Part shown: positions 32,705-32,920 of the stretch, piece after piece
Layout of the letters: each line of letters opens with the position of its first letter
How positions within the stretch are numbered: position 1 is the stretch's first letter
Assembly: GCA_902796425.1 (NCBI GenBank)
Contig: CADBPC010000119.1
Span: 1-32,920, forward strand
Source: an uncultured Lachnospiraceae bacterium
GTDB lineage: Bacteria > Bacillota > Clostridia > Lachnospirales > Lachnospiraceae
DNA: 32,920 nucleotides
Reading direction: 5' to 3'
Position numbers and translations under genes: made by a program
The notes under the pieces: model-generated
Told to the model about the DNA's origin: nothing
The model's database searches: none
The model's input: the letters and a program-made list of their open reading frames with translations, nothing else

Positions 32705-32920
32705 TTATTCCGCGGAGGATTCTTCAGAAAACCCGAATTTCCCTGCAAGGAACATGAACCCGGCATAGCCGTCCTCGTCCGCCAGAGACAGGGCATCGGT
32801 GCCGGCAGGAATGGTAACGCCAAGGCGTCTTCCGCGGAACTCATTTTCCAAAAAGCTCACCTTCACGGTGACATCCGGCCTTTCGGCCATGGCCTGCAGC
32901 ACGATGCCGGCGAAGGAAAT
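32705..32920 (-). CDS. C-terminal fragment of a protein of unknown function (cut by the right edge)
   Basis: The frame is open to the window end, so at least 71 residues of a longer protein are visible. It reads AGIVLQAMAERPDVTVKVSF, then FRGRRLGVTIPAG and DEDGYAGFMFLAGKFGF, ending with an acidic EESSAE. The pattern of short beta strands with VTIPAG resembles the C-terminal ends of some Lachnospiraceae surface proteins, but the family was not identified. No start is visible; an internal GTG is not supported by a ribosome site. Confidence 0.7.
   Translation of the reverse strand: MSFAGIVLQAMAERPDVTVKVSFLENEFRGRRLGVTIPAGTDALSLADEDGYAGFMFLAGKFGFSEESSAE

Overview
The window looks like a chromosomal segment of a Clostridia member, most likely a Lachnospiraceae-type gut or rumen anaerobe. 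The grounds are the dgt-dnaG-rpoD order, moderate GC content (by eye a little above 50%), strong AGGAGG-type ribosome binding sites, several glycoside hydrolases, an XRE regulator with membrane segments and a tRNA-Leu with an AAG anticodon. The family assignment is inference; no rRNA or species marker is present. No phage, plasmid, insertion sequence or CRISPR array was found.

Region by region. (1) 1-6559, minus strand: the macromolecular-synthesis cluster dgt, dnaG, rpoD (rpoD cut by the left edge), preceded in transcription order by a large YfhO-type membrane protein. (2) 6612-6932: two tRNA-Leu genes (CAG, then AAG) behind a near-consensus promoter. (3) 6967-11076, minus: an MBOAT O-acyltransferase followed by two SGNH-fold proteins, the classic layout for extracytoplasmic O-acetylation of a cell-surface glycan. 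(4) 11096-11250, plus: tRNA-Val(CAC) with its own promoter and terminator. (5) 11294-17687, minus: a very large M16C metallopeptidase lipoprotein with an acidic Glu/Ala tether and an SLH-like tail, followed by a GH78 alpha-L-rhamnosidase. (6) 17753-18080: four copies of an 84-bp direct repeat, then a secreted double-Cys-motif protein, two GNAT acetyltransferases and a half-size EamA transporter (to 20161). (7) 20224-22326, plus: a secreted GH3 beta-N-acetylhexosaminidase whose two ends carry a 16/17 inverted repeat. (8) 22365-28234, minus: a BrnT/BrnA toxin-antitoxin pair, a GH2 beta-galactosidase, a DUF4097 protein, a concanavalin-like cytoplasmic protein and an XRE-membrane regulator. (9) 28516-29067, plus: a third GNAT enzyme. 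(10) 29151-32571, minus: a two-gene amino-acid ABC importer in which the substrate-binding domains are fused to the permease, and the ATPase carries a C-terminal RsbW-like domain. A fragment of another protein is cut by the right edge.

How they work together: the glycosidases (GH78, GH2, GH3) are not in an obvious sugar-uptake operon; they look like dispersed enzymes for plant or host glycans and for peptidoglycan or amino-sugar turnover. The M16C lipoprotein could supply peptides outside the cell, and the fused importer amino acids, but that link is inference.

The most noteworthy items are: the 84-bp repeat array with a conserved palindrome spaced at about eight helical turns; the inverted repeat bounding the GH3 gene; the importer with lobe-swapped tandem binding domains and an anti-sigma-like domain on its ATPase; two palindromes on the presumed promoter of the XRE gene; and a cluster of G-directed substitutions in the most conserved part of rpoD at the left edge, which is more likely sequence error than biology.
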